Source: Varanus komodoensis
Taxonomy: Eukaryota > Chordata > Lepidosauria > Squamata > Varanidae
Reading direction: 5' to 3'
NCBI RefSeq assembly: GCF_004798865.1
Contig: NW_025335505.1
Coordinates: 21,685,711 to 21,749,710, forward strand
DNA: 64,000 bases
Shown: positions 48,101-55,878 of the stretch, in pieces
Layout: each line of letters starts with the position of its first letter
Position numbering within the stretch: position 1 is the stretch's first letter
Translations under genes and position numbers: made by a program
The notes under the pieces: model-generated
What the model saw: the letters and a program-made list of their open reading frames with translations, nothing else
What the model was told of the DNA's origin: nothing
Database searches by the model: none

Positions 48101-49845
48101 ATGACTGATCTCAAACCCTTAAAACAAACTTACCTGGATTTGAGGCACAGATGGGATGATTTATAATGAAAATTGTGCAATTTCTATTCTAGTCCTCATT
48201 AAGAACAGGAAGAGTTCCTTCCTCTCTTCTGAAGGTCAGACTGTCACAGTTAGGGATAGAATGTTGCTTGGCTTAGAAATGTAGGGTTGGCTCCAGACTT
48301 TGTTATACTTGGCAGATGCACTGAAATCAGCAGAACCTAGTCATGAGTAACCTAAGCCCCAGTGATTTCAGCAAGTCTTTTTTTAAGTATGGCTGCATCC
48401 AACTCAGTTACTGCAAACTTAATTTTAGAAATATACGGCCTATTCCACTGAGTAAGATTTTTGGCTGGGTAAACCTGTCTAGGACTAGGGTGGGCCTGTT
48501 CAGTAGACCTATAAATAATGTCCAACTGGGTGCAGACTTGAGCTGTTTTTCATTTGGCACTATAGTGAAGTGACTGGAATCCGTGTTTTATAACCTGCAT
48601 AAGCTTTGCTCATTAGTTTAAACAATTTGCAGTGGTTTACTCAGTCAGTATTCTTCTGCAATGTACCCGTTCTCTGGTTGTGGCATACTTTGTTCCGGAT
48701 TACACTGGTTAAACTACTGCAAAGGAAGCAGGTGGTGGCATTCCTGTGTTAGATAAACTTTAGTCTCTTTTCTCCACTATAAAGTATCAGTGGGGAAGGA
48801 AGAACAAGCAGATGTTTTAAAATTGTCAACATATGTAGAATTTTATTAACATATTTGTACATTTCAAATGCATAACTGGTGTTTTTACCACTGCAGGAGA
48901 GATCAAGATTTGGGAGTGCTGTGATTACACTAAAATCTGGACAAAAGGTAATTGAACAACTGCTACAACCTTTCTTAGGTTAGAAACAAGTCCAACCAGT
49001 GTGTGAATAATTTGCTGCTTGCTTTAACACCTTCCAGAGGCATCATATGAAATAGGAGGTACCTGTCAAACATACCAGATGTAAGAGGTCACTCCTTGTC
49101 TAAATCGTACAGCTACAGGACCTTGGGGAAGTAGCTGGGAACCAAAACCCTTTCTACACATTCTCATAGACTATTCCATGCATTGCATGCATTGGGATGA
49201 AGGTGCATTTATCCAGGCTGAAGGAAGAACAAGGATAACTGCATCACCTAACTTCCCTAAGCATAATGCCCAGTTGCACGCAGGGTAGTCAGTCAAATGC
49301 AAGGCGGGCTGTAGCTGAAAACACCAACCCTGCACCTTCAGCTTTCCTCTTTCCCATAATGCCTAATTTCACCATGCTAAAAGTTTTTCTGCCCACAGTC
49401 CCATTTCCTTGACTGCCATTTGCAAGAGTGAAGAAACTTGCAGAGTCTGTGAATACATGTTTACAGGGAAAGAAAAGGGAATGATTTAGGGCATTTGTTT
49501 CAGCAGTAAGTGCATTATCTGTCCTGAAGCCCAACCCTACATTCTTCTAAAGCTTTGCTAATGCTGCCTTCCAAGAAAGGCAATTCTCTTTCATATTGGG
49601 CGCCTATGTATCATGGTGAACTAAAGAGGCAACACATCTGAAGGTGGTGGCTCTACTTTATCCTTCAATCCAAAATAATAATGCCAATAATCTTAAAATG
49701 ACAATGCCTTTCTCTCAGAGACAAAATTGGATTCTGCAACATTGATGGCTGCTTTCTTTCTTTGCAGAATACAGTGGTAGTAGCTGCTCAGAGAAGTTCA
49801 TTAAAAGCACGGCTTAGTGGAAGACTTTTTCTCTACACCTTTTAA
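18171..49845 (+). CDS. GPLD1: Phosphatidylinositol-glycan-specific phospholipase D (25 exons, complete)
   Basis: Secreted enzyme that hydrolyses the inositol-phosphate bond of GPI anchors, releasing anchored proteins. Coding exons: 18171-18264, 22772-22827, 24354-24432, 25848-25945, 27250-27360, 29714-29762, 30852-30906, 32804-32911, 34625-34652, 34743-34882, 35150-35215, 36235-36355, 37823-37962, 38508-38694, 39849-39959, 40320-40397, 41650-41806, 43698-43839, 44180-44282, 44380-44473, 45629-45805, 46790-46950, 47981-48007, 48897-48947, 49768-49845. The sum is 2511 nt, 836 aa (human 840); all introns are GT-AG and phases agree. Residues 1 to about 20 form a signal peptide. Residues about 24-200 are the zinc-dependent phospholipase C-like catalytic domain, with THWAPFL and SHMVADVSWHS carrying likely metal ligands. 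From about residue 381, FG-GAP propeller repeats carry calcium-type loops (DLNQDGYDDL, DFNEDGVLDL, DVDGDGKNDL, DLNNDGLDEI). The start has a good context (agcagcATGG). A possible extra 36-nt exon lies between exons 20 and 21. Confidence 0.97.
19115..19205 (+). repeat. tRNA-derived SINE fragment
   Basis: 'aatgctggactgggagtagg' and 'gacctgggttcaaatccagt' match the head of the squamate tRNA-related SINE, the second containing a box B-like element. The body is missing or decayed. It lies in GPLD1 intron 1. Confidence 0.5.
19685..20757 (+). repeat. BovB/RTE LINE, old 5'-truncated copy
   Basis: In GPLD1 intron 1, the plus strand encodes AFDCVDHTKLW, then GIKQGCVLSTCLFNLYTEH, then IRYLRYTDYTILQSA, the expected series of BovB reverse transcriptase blocks (FDCVDHNKLW, GVRQGCILSPCLFNLYAEY, NNLRYADDTTLMAES). 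Downstream are remnants of the ERWCWRR and YFGHIMRR-type C-terminal blocks. The YADD catalytic site reads YTDY, and many stops and frameshifts are present, so the copy is old and inactive. Confidence 0.85.
21780..22402 (+). repeat. Degenerate tandem array, about 3.5 units of about 170 bp
   Basis: Units start at about 21786, 21961, 22120 and 22297, giving periods of about 175, 159 and 177. Each unit begins with a 'gttaggaaactgtcat'-like segment, then a 'gagaaaatgagctgacaaga'-like segment, then 'ggaatgtatgggagtatatg'. The first unit boundary contains 'ttagggttagggttagg' at 21784-21800, a telomere-like run. The units are clearly diverged. No coding potential is seen. The array lies in GPLD1 intron 1. 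Confidence 0.7.
22470..22578. repeat. Foldback (MITE-like) repeat, family A
   Basis: 'tgatgggagttatagtctaa' followed by 'aatatctgggggacaccact' gives the right arm of family A, preceded by a decayed left arm. Further decayed copies in GPLD1 introns lie at about 27565-27640, 28152-28225, 30085-30200 and 45115-45170. Confidence 0.5.
22893..23230 (-). repeat. BovB/RTE LINE 3' end, antisense
   Basis: GPLD1 intron 2 starts with this insertion about 65 bases after the exon 2 donor. On the minus strand it encodes LKYFGHLMRRRDLLEKTLML and then RWLDGVTGG, followed by WRNVVHGVV, the standard BovB ORF2 C-terminus. It ends at 22893 with the CAACAA-rich BovB 3' tail. The frame stays open through the C-terminal segment, so it is younger than the copy in intron 1. 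Confidence 0.9.
23972..24005. other. Perfect 13-bp hairpin in GPLD1 intron 2
   Basis: CCAGGGGTCATGT (23972-23984) and its exact complement ACATGACCCCTGG (23993-24005) surround an 8-base loop. No surrounding repeat was recognised. Whether it forms in RNA or does anything is unknown. Confidence 0.6.
24900..25500 (-). repeat. CR1-type LINE ORF2 C-terminus, antisense
   Basis: On the minus strand, MSQQCDVAAKKADDILGCIN (about 25443 down) and then IASKSWEVLIPFYAAVARPH match the C-terminal region of amniote CR1-type LINEs (MSQQC..AAKKAN.ILGCI..., LYSALVRPHLEYC). Further blocks (ERVQ, GLFSLEKRRLRGD, VFKYL) can be followed down to about 25080 with frameshifts. It is a dead copy in GPLD1 intron 3. Confidence 0.8.
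26131..26158. repeat. (aaat)n microsatellite
   Basis: About seven tandem copies of a 4-base unit 'ataa' in GPLD1 intron 4. No other feature is associated. Confidence 0.9.
27087..27170. repeat. Foldback element with about 30-bp arms
   Basis: 'gttcacacataatgacaagc' (left) pairs with 'gcttgttgttatgtgtgaat' (right), extending outward into 'atgctg' / 'cagccat' and inward into 'catgg' on both sides. Two or three mismatches were seen in about 30 bp, with a loop of roughly 18 bases. It resembles a short non-autonomous DNA element but differs from families A and B. It lies just before GPLD1 exon 5. Confidence 0.55.
28290..28800 (+). repeat. CR1 LINE reverse transcriptase fragment
   Basis: In GPLD1 intron 5, the plus strand carries pieces matching CR1 reverse transcriptase blocks in order: ANVTPILKK, GNYRLVSLT-like, IVYLDFQKVFDKVC (about 28560), and SGVPQGSLLGPMLFHLFIK (about 28735-28790). 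Several frameshifts and stops separate them, so the copy is dead. Confidence 0.8.
28860..29600 (+). repeat. L1 LINE ORF2 C-terminus and 3' UTR
   Basis: The plus strand encodes IHAEMQKIFKVKF and then MAARITIASKWKSPEPLTIE followed by EWRN, the conserved ORF2 C-terminal region of vertebrate L1 (AARI.IA..WK.....TIEEW). A 3' UTR of about 300 bases follows, ending in a T/A homopolymer at about 29585-29600. It appears to interrupt a CR1 copy, because a CR1 3' end (29604-29650) follows at once. Confidence 0.8.
29604..29650 (+). repeat. CR1 LINE 3' end
   Basis: 'gatctgacccagcatggctc' followed by 'ttcttacattcttatgt' matches the reptilian CR1 3' end. Together with the CR1 reverse transcriptase fragment ending at about 28800, this suggests one CR1 copy split by the L1 insertion, with the region in between lost. 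Confidence 0.65.
31905..32145 (+). repeat. tRNA-derived squamate SINE
   Basis: Near full length, in GPLD1 intron 7. The head 'gtggtgtagtggttatgagc' contains a box A-like element, and 'aacctgggctctagtcagcc' sits where box B belongs. The body includes 'ctctgggccagtcacagacc' and 'cacagggttgttgttgtggg', and the tail 'aaaaggtgggaaataaattt' ends in (aat)n. The head resembles a tRNA but is part of the SINE, not a tRNA gene. Confidence 0.8.
34163..34370 (+). repeat. tRNA-derived squamate SINE
   Basis: A second copy of the same SINE, in GPLD1 intron 8. It shares 'gactttgggccagtcacaga', 'cacagggttgttgttgtggg' and 'aagctgccttgggctcctca', with a decayed head. It is about 80% similar to the copy at 31905 by eye. 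Confidence 0.75.
39545..39700 (-). repeat. LINE 3' tail, antisense (L2/CR1 group)
   Basis: 'cactttatttatttacatgt' ... 'cctaggcagcttacaatgca' ... 'aaaccaattaaaacac' is the reverse complement of the common AAGGC-GCTTACAA-type LINE 3' end. It lies in GPLD1 intron 14, shortly before exon 15. Confidence 0.5.
40650..41480 (+). repeat. Probable decayed LINE 3' region
   Basis: In GPLD1 intron 16. The last third reads 'gcccaggctgtggaatggta' and 'gctgttttattcaagaaggc', which parallels the PRLWN-LSR ... KTVLFKKAF block ending CR1/L2-group ORF2 proteins, followed by an AT-rich 3' UTR. The first part (about 40676-40858) has a 60-codon open frame with the segment DTFIPDCPFHGVDPSKPTGY that I could not place. 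Confidence 0.45.
45456..45491 (+). other. GPLD1: Candidate 36-nt cassette microexon of GPLD1
   Basis: 'ttttgcag' precedes and 'gtagag' follows this 36-base segment, so it is flanked by an acceptor and a donor. Exon 20 ends and exon 21 begins in phase 1; the segment has the same phase at both ends and no stop, so it would add EVGDELNRDGGL in frame. The direct exon 20-21 join aligns with human GPLD1 without a length change, so the segment would be optional or spurious. No transcript evidence exists here. Confidence 0.3.
46475..46560 (-). repeat. SINE/LINE tail fragment, antisense
   Basis: 'ataggccacctttcttcctc' and 'gcaaggcagcttacaaggtt' resemble the 3' body of the squamate SINE in reverse orientation. 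The fragment is short and in GPLD1 intron 21. Confidence 0.4.
47018..47813 (-). repeat. BovB/RTE LINE, 5'-truncated, young copy, antisense
   Basis: In GPLD1 intron 22. The minus strand encodes MAESEEELKSRLMRMKEESA, then GLKLNIKKTKIMASGPLTSW, then DFIFLGTKITADGDCSQEI with KRRLLLGKKAMANLDS, and further on MRRKDSLEKSLMLGTI and KWLDGVTEA, a near-consensus BovB ORF2 C-terminal half. It ends at about 47018 with the CAACAACA-type tail. Two long frames remain open with a frameshift or short gap between them (about 47237-47465), so it is the youngest of the three BovB copies here. Confidence 0.95.
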
Positions 49846-50952
49846 TTGCAGCACTATGCATTGTCTCTTTTCAAAGGTTCACTTTGGAAATGTAAAGCTA
49901 ATGTATCTTCTCTTGGATTAACATGTGAAAACTTTTTAACGATTGAGTGCAGAGATCCACCAGTAAAATTAGCATCACTGTTTAAATGTGCATCCTTAAA
50001 TAACAAATGAAAATGCTTGTAAAAAATTCTTTTGTAACTTCTGACCATAAGCAGTTTCAGCTGAAAATTCCTATCACATACAGTGTCTTACTTTAAGGCA
50101 TTTATCGCAGTTTAGAACATGGGAGAAAAAAGCCCAAATGAATCCCGAAAATGCAGTTATACAAGAAATAGAGATGTCTCACATTGCCTCCCCTAACCTT
50201 GCTGCTGTGAGTTTGGCCACAGTTTGAACACAACCAATCTTTCAAGCAATGCTTGAGGTTTCATTTCCAGTTAGAATAGCCTCAATTACATCTGCCTGAA
50301 ATCTGTCCCAGCTTTATTTGGATACTGTTTTTCACTCAATCATAACGGCATGCATTAGGCCTCAAGTATCATGGCCACCTGAGCATTGTGGTGGTGCTGA
50401 AAAGTTCTGAACATGTTTTCCTTATAGCTGAACAAGCAGTAGATGCTACTGTTTCTCAGTCGACAGGAATTTTCTGTTCTATCATCCATCCTCCAGTAAC
50501 AAGGACATTATCTGTATTAAAATGTTTAGCACACTTAATATGTGGACTGGCACAAAAGTACATATTAATTGTTAAATTAGGAAAGATTTAGAAGTTGTCT
50601 TATTATTAGCTACTTTGACAATGTCTGAGTTTCTGCAGCTATGTGAACAGTTCCAGAGCTCTGTGGTAGAAATGTGCATGTGAAATACCCTTGGTCTAAT
50701 TCCTGGCATCTTTAGCTAAGAGGATCAAGTCAAATGCTGGAAGCCCTGGAAAGATGCTGTCAGTCATTATAGATAGTACTGGGCTAAGTAAACATACTCT
50801 GATCTTGTGTAATAAGTTTTCTATGTTCCATTTCAATTACAATCTGCTTCTTCCATATGTCAAGTTTTTCAGCTGTTCTGCATCATTTAGGTAAATGTAC
50901 TAATTCCAAAGCAATGTCTGAAACATTATCTCATCCCATCCTTAATGCAAAT

Positions 50953-50958
50953 AATAAA
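50953..50958 (+). terminator. Candidate GPLD1 poly(A) signal
   Basis: AATAAA about 1.1 kb past the GPLD1 stop, followed by a T-rich stretch at about 50990-51045. No closer canonical hexamer was noticed. This rests on the motif only. Confidence 0.35.
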
Positions 50959-51009
50959 AGTTGGCATTCCAAATTTGAGTAGCATTTTCCTATCATTTTA
51001 AACTTTTAA

Positions 51010-51215
51010 AATGGTATTATATTTATATCATGCCTTTTTTCCTTTTAAGGAACTCAAGGCAGCTTACGTAATTTTCCTCCTCACAAGCTTATTCTCACAA
51101 CAACTCGGTGACATAGGTTGGGCTGAGAGTACATCATTGGTCCAAAGCCACACAGTTTGAGTACGACATGGCTGAACCCAGATCTCTTAACCAGTCCACC
51201 ACATCGGCCATGGCT
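51010..51215 (-). repeat. tRNA-derived squamate SINE, antisense
   Basis: Reverse complement of the SINE at 31905: 'tttaaggaactcaaggcagc', 'ttctcacaacaactcggtga', 'gggctgagagtacatcattg', then 'gaacccagatctcttaacca' from the tRNA-like head. It is nearly full length. Confidence 0.75.
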
Positions 51216-51732
51216 CGAAATGGCATGCTAGGTTACAGGATGGCCAGCTCTACATGGATGAAAGATTTTCCCTTCCTATTTTGTCTCCAGTGGAAGTTAA
51301 AAATTAGTTCTTTTGTGGCACCCCACCACAAAAAAAAAATGGCTAAGATCCATTCAAAGAGTGTTGGCTGAATGCAATCCTCTACTATTGCAGATTAATA
51401 TAATTTTAATATTTTAATGGGTATCAACACATACAGCCCCAACTGTTGGAGCAGACTAGATAACTACCTTCCTGACCTCTTGATAGCTTCAGCACACAGA
51501 TTTGCATCCTGCAAGGAGAAACTTCTGCACATACAGCACCAATGACTTGTTCAAGGCATCTGTGCTTTCTTAGCTGGTTTGGGTGATGGGGTAGGGTTAA
51601 GGGAGATATTTTCTTTCTGGATTTTAGCTGCTTGAGAATGACAAATACAGTAAAATTGTTAAAAAGCACTCTTCGACTTAAAAGCATAATCATCCACCAA
51701 AAGTAAGCCTACAGAATACTAGCTTACATATA

Positions 51733-53934
51733 CAGTGGTACCTCGGTTCACGAATGCCTCAGTTCACGAACAAATCGGGTTGCAAACAGAAATTTTGGCA
51801 AAATTTTGCCTCTGTGAACTCCGCATCGGGTGACGACCACGATTGCAGCCATGTTCCTGCACAATCGCAATTGCGGCCATCTTCCCCGCATGAACGCGAT
51901 CATCTTCCCTGCATGAGCACGATCGTGGCCATCTTCCCCGCTTCCCTGTGGTCACTTGCTGTGAAGCTTATTGAATAATGGCTCCAAAGAAAGGACAAAG
52001 CAAGCAGTGGTAAAAAGAATGTGCAGAGCGGTAATGAAGGTGACCAGAATGTGCAGAGCAAGAAGGTCTTGAAGAAAATAACCAGTGAATTGAAGGAGGA
52101 AATTGTAGAAAAGCATGAGCATGGTATTCATGTGACTGATCTGGCCTCTGAGTACAAGATGGCAAAGTTGACAATCTCGACTATTTTAAAGAGTAAAGAT
52201 GCCATCAAAGGAGCTGATGCGGCAAAAGGAGTAACACTGTTTAGCAAGCAGAGGACTCAAGTGCTGGAAGAGGTGGAAAAACTTTTGTTAGTGTGGTTGA
52301 ATGAGAAACAGCTGGCAGGTGATAGTGTTAGTGACGCTATCTGTGAAAAAGCCAGGAAATTGCAGTGATTTACTGCAAAAAAACCCAAAAACCCTCTACA
52401 AGTGCAGCAAGTGTTGAATTTAAAGCCAGTAGAAGGTTGTTTGATAAATTCTGCAAAAGAAGTGGCATCCACAGTGCGGTAAGACATGGTGAGGCTTCCA
52501 GTTCTGACAAAGCTGCTGCAGAAGCCTTCAGGAAAGAATTCATGGAATTCATGAAGGCAAACATTGCTCAACAAGTGTTCAACTGCGATGAAACGGGGCT
52601 CTTCTGGAAGATGCCAAACAGAACCTACATCACGCAGGAGGAAAAGGCACTGCTGGGACACAAGGACACAAGGACATGAAGGACAGACTGACCCTTCTGC
52701 TGTGTGCGAATGCAAGTGCCGATCTGAAGATTAAGCCACTACTGGTGTACCATTCCCAGACCCCTCGTGCATTCAAGGAACAGAATGTGAACAAGGCCAG
52801 ACTGCCTGTCGTGTGGAGGGCCAATGCGAAGGCTTGGGTCACAAGACAATTGTTCATGGAGTGGCTGCATGAGGTGTTCACACCCACCATTAAGAAATAT
52901 CTTTTTGACAACCAACTGCCTGAAAGGTGCCGCCTTCTGATGGACAATGCCCCGGCACACACTCCAGCCTTGGTGGATGATATGGATGCTGAGTACGACT
53001 TCATAAAGGTCAAGTTCCTCCCCCCCCCCCCAACATGACACCTCTTCTGCAGCCCATGGACCAGCAAGTGATCTGCAACTTCAAGAAGCTCTACACAAAG
53101 GCGCTCTTCAGCTGGTGTTTTAATGTCACTGAAGAGACATTCTTGACCTTGACCTTAAACTCAGCCTGGAGGAAACTGGCCAGAATGTGTCACTGAATGT
53201 GACTTTGAAGGGTCTGATGCACAGGTAGTGGAGGAGATTGTGTCCATGGGCAAGAATATGGGTCTGGACATCAGTGGTGCAGACATAGAGGAGCTTGTTG
53301 AGGACCGTAAGGAAGAGCTGACGACAGAAGAACTTGCTGAACTCCAGAGTGAGCAGCAGAAGGCACTTGCTGAGGAGCATTCCACTGAGGAAGAGGAAGA
53401 AGTTTAGCAGTGATGTGATACAATCCATTATGGAAAAATGGAATGAGTGTCAGGATTTCTTTGAGAAGCAGCGCCCCAACATAACTAACAGACAGAGTGT
53501 TGAATCCGATGAATGATAACGTGGTCTCCCATTTCCAGAGGGTTATGCAGCGCAGGAAAAAACAATTAACATTAGACAGATTTTTCGCCAAAATTGACCC
53601 TGCAACTAGGAGAGAGAGGAAACCCCTGAAAGAGATCTCCCCAATGTCCTTATGGAGGGGGACTCTTCCTCCAAACAATAACCCCCACCACCACCTAGGT
53701 TAGTGTTCTCTACTGTACTGTACTTTTGTTTCACATTTTTGTGATTTAAAAAAATATTTACAGAACGGATTAACCTTGTTTACACTGAACCTCACTGGAA
53801 AATTTGATTCAGTTCATGACCAAAAGTGGTTTGCGACCACATTCACAGGGGTCAGAATGGATTAACCTTATTTACATTGAACCTTATGAGCAGAATCGTG
53901 GAACTGATCAAGTTTGTGAACCAAGGTACCACTG
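51733..53934 (+). mobile_element. Tigger1-like (pogo superfamily) DNA transposon, nearly full length
   Basis: The 2202-bp element is bounded by TA target duplications (51731-51732 and 53935-53936). Its terminal inverted repeats begin CAGTGGTACCTCGGTTCACG on the left and CAGTGGTACCTTGGTTCAC on the right-end complement, about 20 of 22 matching. It carries a recognisable but broken transposase. Near the right end, 'ggattaacctt-tttaca-tgaacct' occurs twice, at 53767 and 53858 (offset about 92), an internal duplication of the subterminal region. Complete ends, both TA sites and long open frames suggest a fairly recent insertion. Tc1/mariner-type pogo elements move by cut and paste. Confidence 0.9.
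51979..53515 (+). pseudogene. Broken Tigger/TIGD1-like transposase
   Basis: The reading frame starts MAPKKGQSKQW at 51979 and meets a stop at codon 12 (52012-52014). The same frame then runs to 52368 through the CENP-B-type DNA-binding region (VLKKITSELKEEIVEKHEHG, YKMAKLTISTILKSKDAI). A frameshift leads into 52365-52679 (SGIHSAVRHGEASSSDKAAA, FNCDETGLFWK with the first catalytic Asp at 52587). A second leads into 52676-53038 (RLTLLLCANAS, WRANAKAWVTRQ, MDNAPAH with the second Asp at 52943). After a run of 12 C (53020-53031) the frame shifts again into LQPMDQQVICNFKKLYTKAL, and acidic C-terminal pieces (EELTTEELAELQSEQQKA) follow to about 53515. The order and content match TIGD1/Tigger1 closely. 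The ORF is dead in this copy. Confidence 0.9.
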
Positions 53935-55423
53935 TATAAGGAACAGCTTCATTTACCTGGCTGCAATAAATAGATCAGCAGATTAGTATTTTTAACCTCT
54001 ATTCCCCTCAACAAGTTAAATCCCAGCAGACATTACCACTTTGAAATAAAATGCAGACTTCAAAAGTGACAAAGGAAGAATGTGCTAATAATTCAGAGTG
54101 CTGCTTATGCTTCTTTTGTTAGCATTCAAATAAGCTGTTCAATTTTCCAGAGAGAGTTTGCTGTGAAGGATAAGACTATCTATTTCTAAGTGAGGGAAGC
54201 ACATGGTTTAGGGATCATTTTTCCTATATGAAACGATGCCCATGAAACAATACTCCTAAACTAGACTTCACATTCCATGAAGGAGAGCCACAAGGTTTCT
54301 TGCATTTGTAAGGGTTAAACCAAAGCAGAACTTTCACAGAAGGCACCAGATGAGAGAAGAATTTTAACGTAGACTGCATGGCTCATGAATGTTTGAGATT
54401 TTCTGCTGTAGTGTGCAAAATTTTGCTGGGCATTCTTCTCCAAACATGCAGATTTTGGTGGTTCCAAGGTGCACATCTTTGGCATATTTTAAAATCAAAT
54501 GATAAAGACCGCTACCTTTTTATTAGAAATGCAAGGTGACAGTCAAAAGTTCAGTCTTGTAGGAAAAAACAGTAGAGGCCTGATCAATGGTTAGTCACTG
54601 GACTTCTGCTTGACCCCGGGGGTTCTGTTTTGAAATCATTTTTAAATTCCACTTTCCCACTTGCTGGCTGTGTTCTTTTCAATAAGGCAGGAATCTAAGG
54701 GGGAAAAACAATAGCATAAAGTTGGGTCAACACAAAAGAACTTAAATCTAGCAAGGAACCACTGGTTGTGTTTATTTGTCCTGAAAAAGTGCTAGGTGAC
54801 AATTCCTGGTTGGGTAGGGAACATGCACCTGGAAGGTACCAGAATGGGGAAGGCTGGGCTGCTGCATTGAGCAGAATGAGCTGGTTAATTCCTTATATTT
54901 TTACTTATATTTAAGCCACCCGCAACTTCCATTAAGATGGACATTGCTGGTGTCTACCAGCAGGGTTCCGTTCTATCTCGGCCAGACTAAAATTTCTGAG
55001 AAAGAAATTCAAGGCTTTAATTGTTAAATTGGGACATCTCTTAACAGAAAGCCCAGCATGAGTATAGCAGGGACCCCTGCTGACTCATTATATTCTGAGA
55101 ACGGTGTCTGCTATCAGGAGGGAAGGCAATATGAGAAGGCATGCTGCCCAATGCCCATTTGAAAGGGAGATATACTGAATTTTATGATATAGCAGCAGCT
55201 AGGTCATATGGCTGCACTCACTAGTCTCACTGCAAATAAGAGAATGCCATCATTAGTAACTGGCTTCCAGTCATTTAGGAAGTCTTAATTTGAGGTCAGC
55301 CAGCCAACACAGTTCAGGAATCCAAACATCAATCAGAATTTAAGCTAAGCCTTAAGCAGGGTATGGGTTAAAGAAGAACCTGGTAAGAATCATAGACACT
55401 CCAGAAAAAAACAGAAGCAAAAT

Positions 55424-55455
55424 CCAAACCAAACCAAACCAAACCAAACCAAACC
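55424..55455. repeat. (aaacc)n microsatellite
   Basis: About six tandem copies of the 5-base unit 'aaacc'. It is not telomeric (TTAGGG) and no other feature is associated. Confidence 0.9.
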
Positions 55456-55865
55456 GTTTAATGGTGAGGAGACTGCAAGGCATCCATATGGACACAGCCT
55501 CCCAACTCAGTAGATACTGAGGGGTAAGGACTCCACACCCTTTCACTAAGGCAGGCCAACTTCCTTTCCTCAGTCCTTAAGTGATATATTTGATGACAAC
55601 CAAAGTACTGATGTCAACTCAAAGAAGCTTAGCATTGGATTGGCCTTCCCAGAGCTATTGCCACTGGTCCTTCAGGCTTGGATTTAACATAGAAATGACA
55701 TGGATTTGTCACCTGGCAAAACGTTTATGTGATTAACAGCAAAGTGTGTTGCCATCCTGGGCCAGCAGCAAGAAAAGGGGGTTTTAAAGGTGATGCAGCT
55801 TTGAAGCTGGCATATATTTAAAGCAGGCAATGTTTTAACATGAACCAAGCGCTACACCCACTTCC

Positions 55866-55871
55866 TTTATT
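55866..55871 (-). terminator. Candidate MRS2 poly(A) signal
   Basis: The minus strand reads AATAAA only 8 bases past the deduced stop codon. Such a short 3' UTR is unusual, so a more distal hexamer, for example AATAAA at 54776-54771 on the minus strand, may be the one used. Motif evidence only. Confidence 0.2.
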
Positions 55872-55878
55872 GTCAGCC

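Larger units (their letters stand above)
49846..55878. other. Convergent spacer between GPLD1 and MRS2
   Basis: No host gene is seen. The left part is probably GPLD1 3' UTR up to about 50980. Then come an antisense SINE (51010-51215), a Tigger1-like transposon (51733-53934), an unremarkable stretch of about 1.9 kb, and a 5-base microsatellite at 55424-55455. The two genes run tail to tail. Confidence 0.65.
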
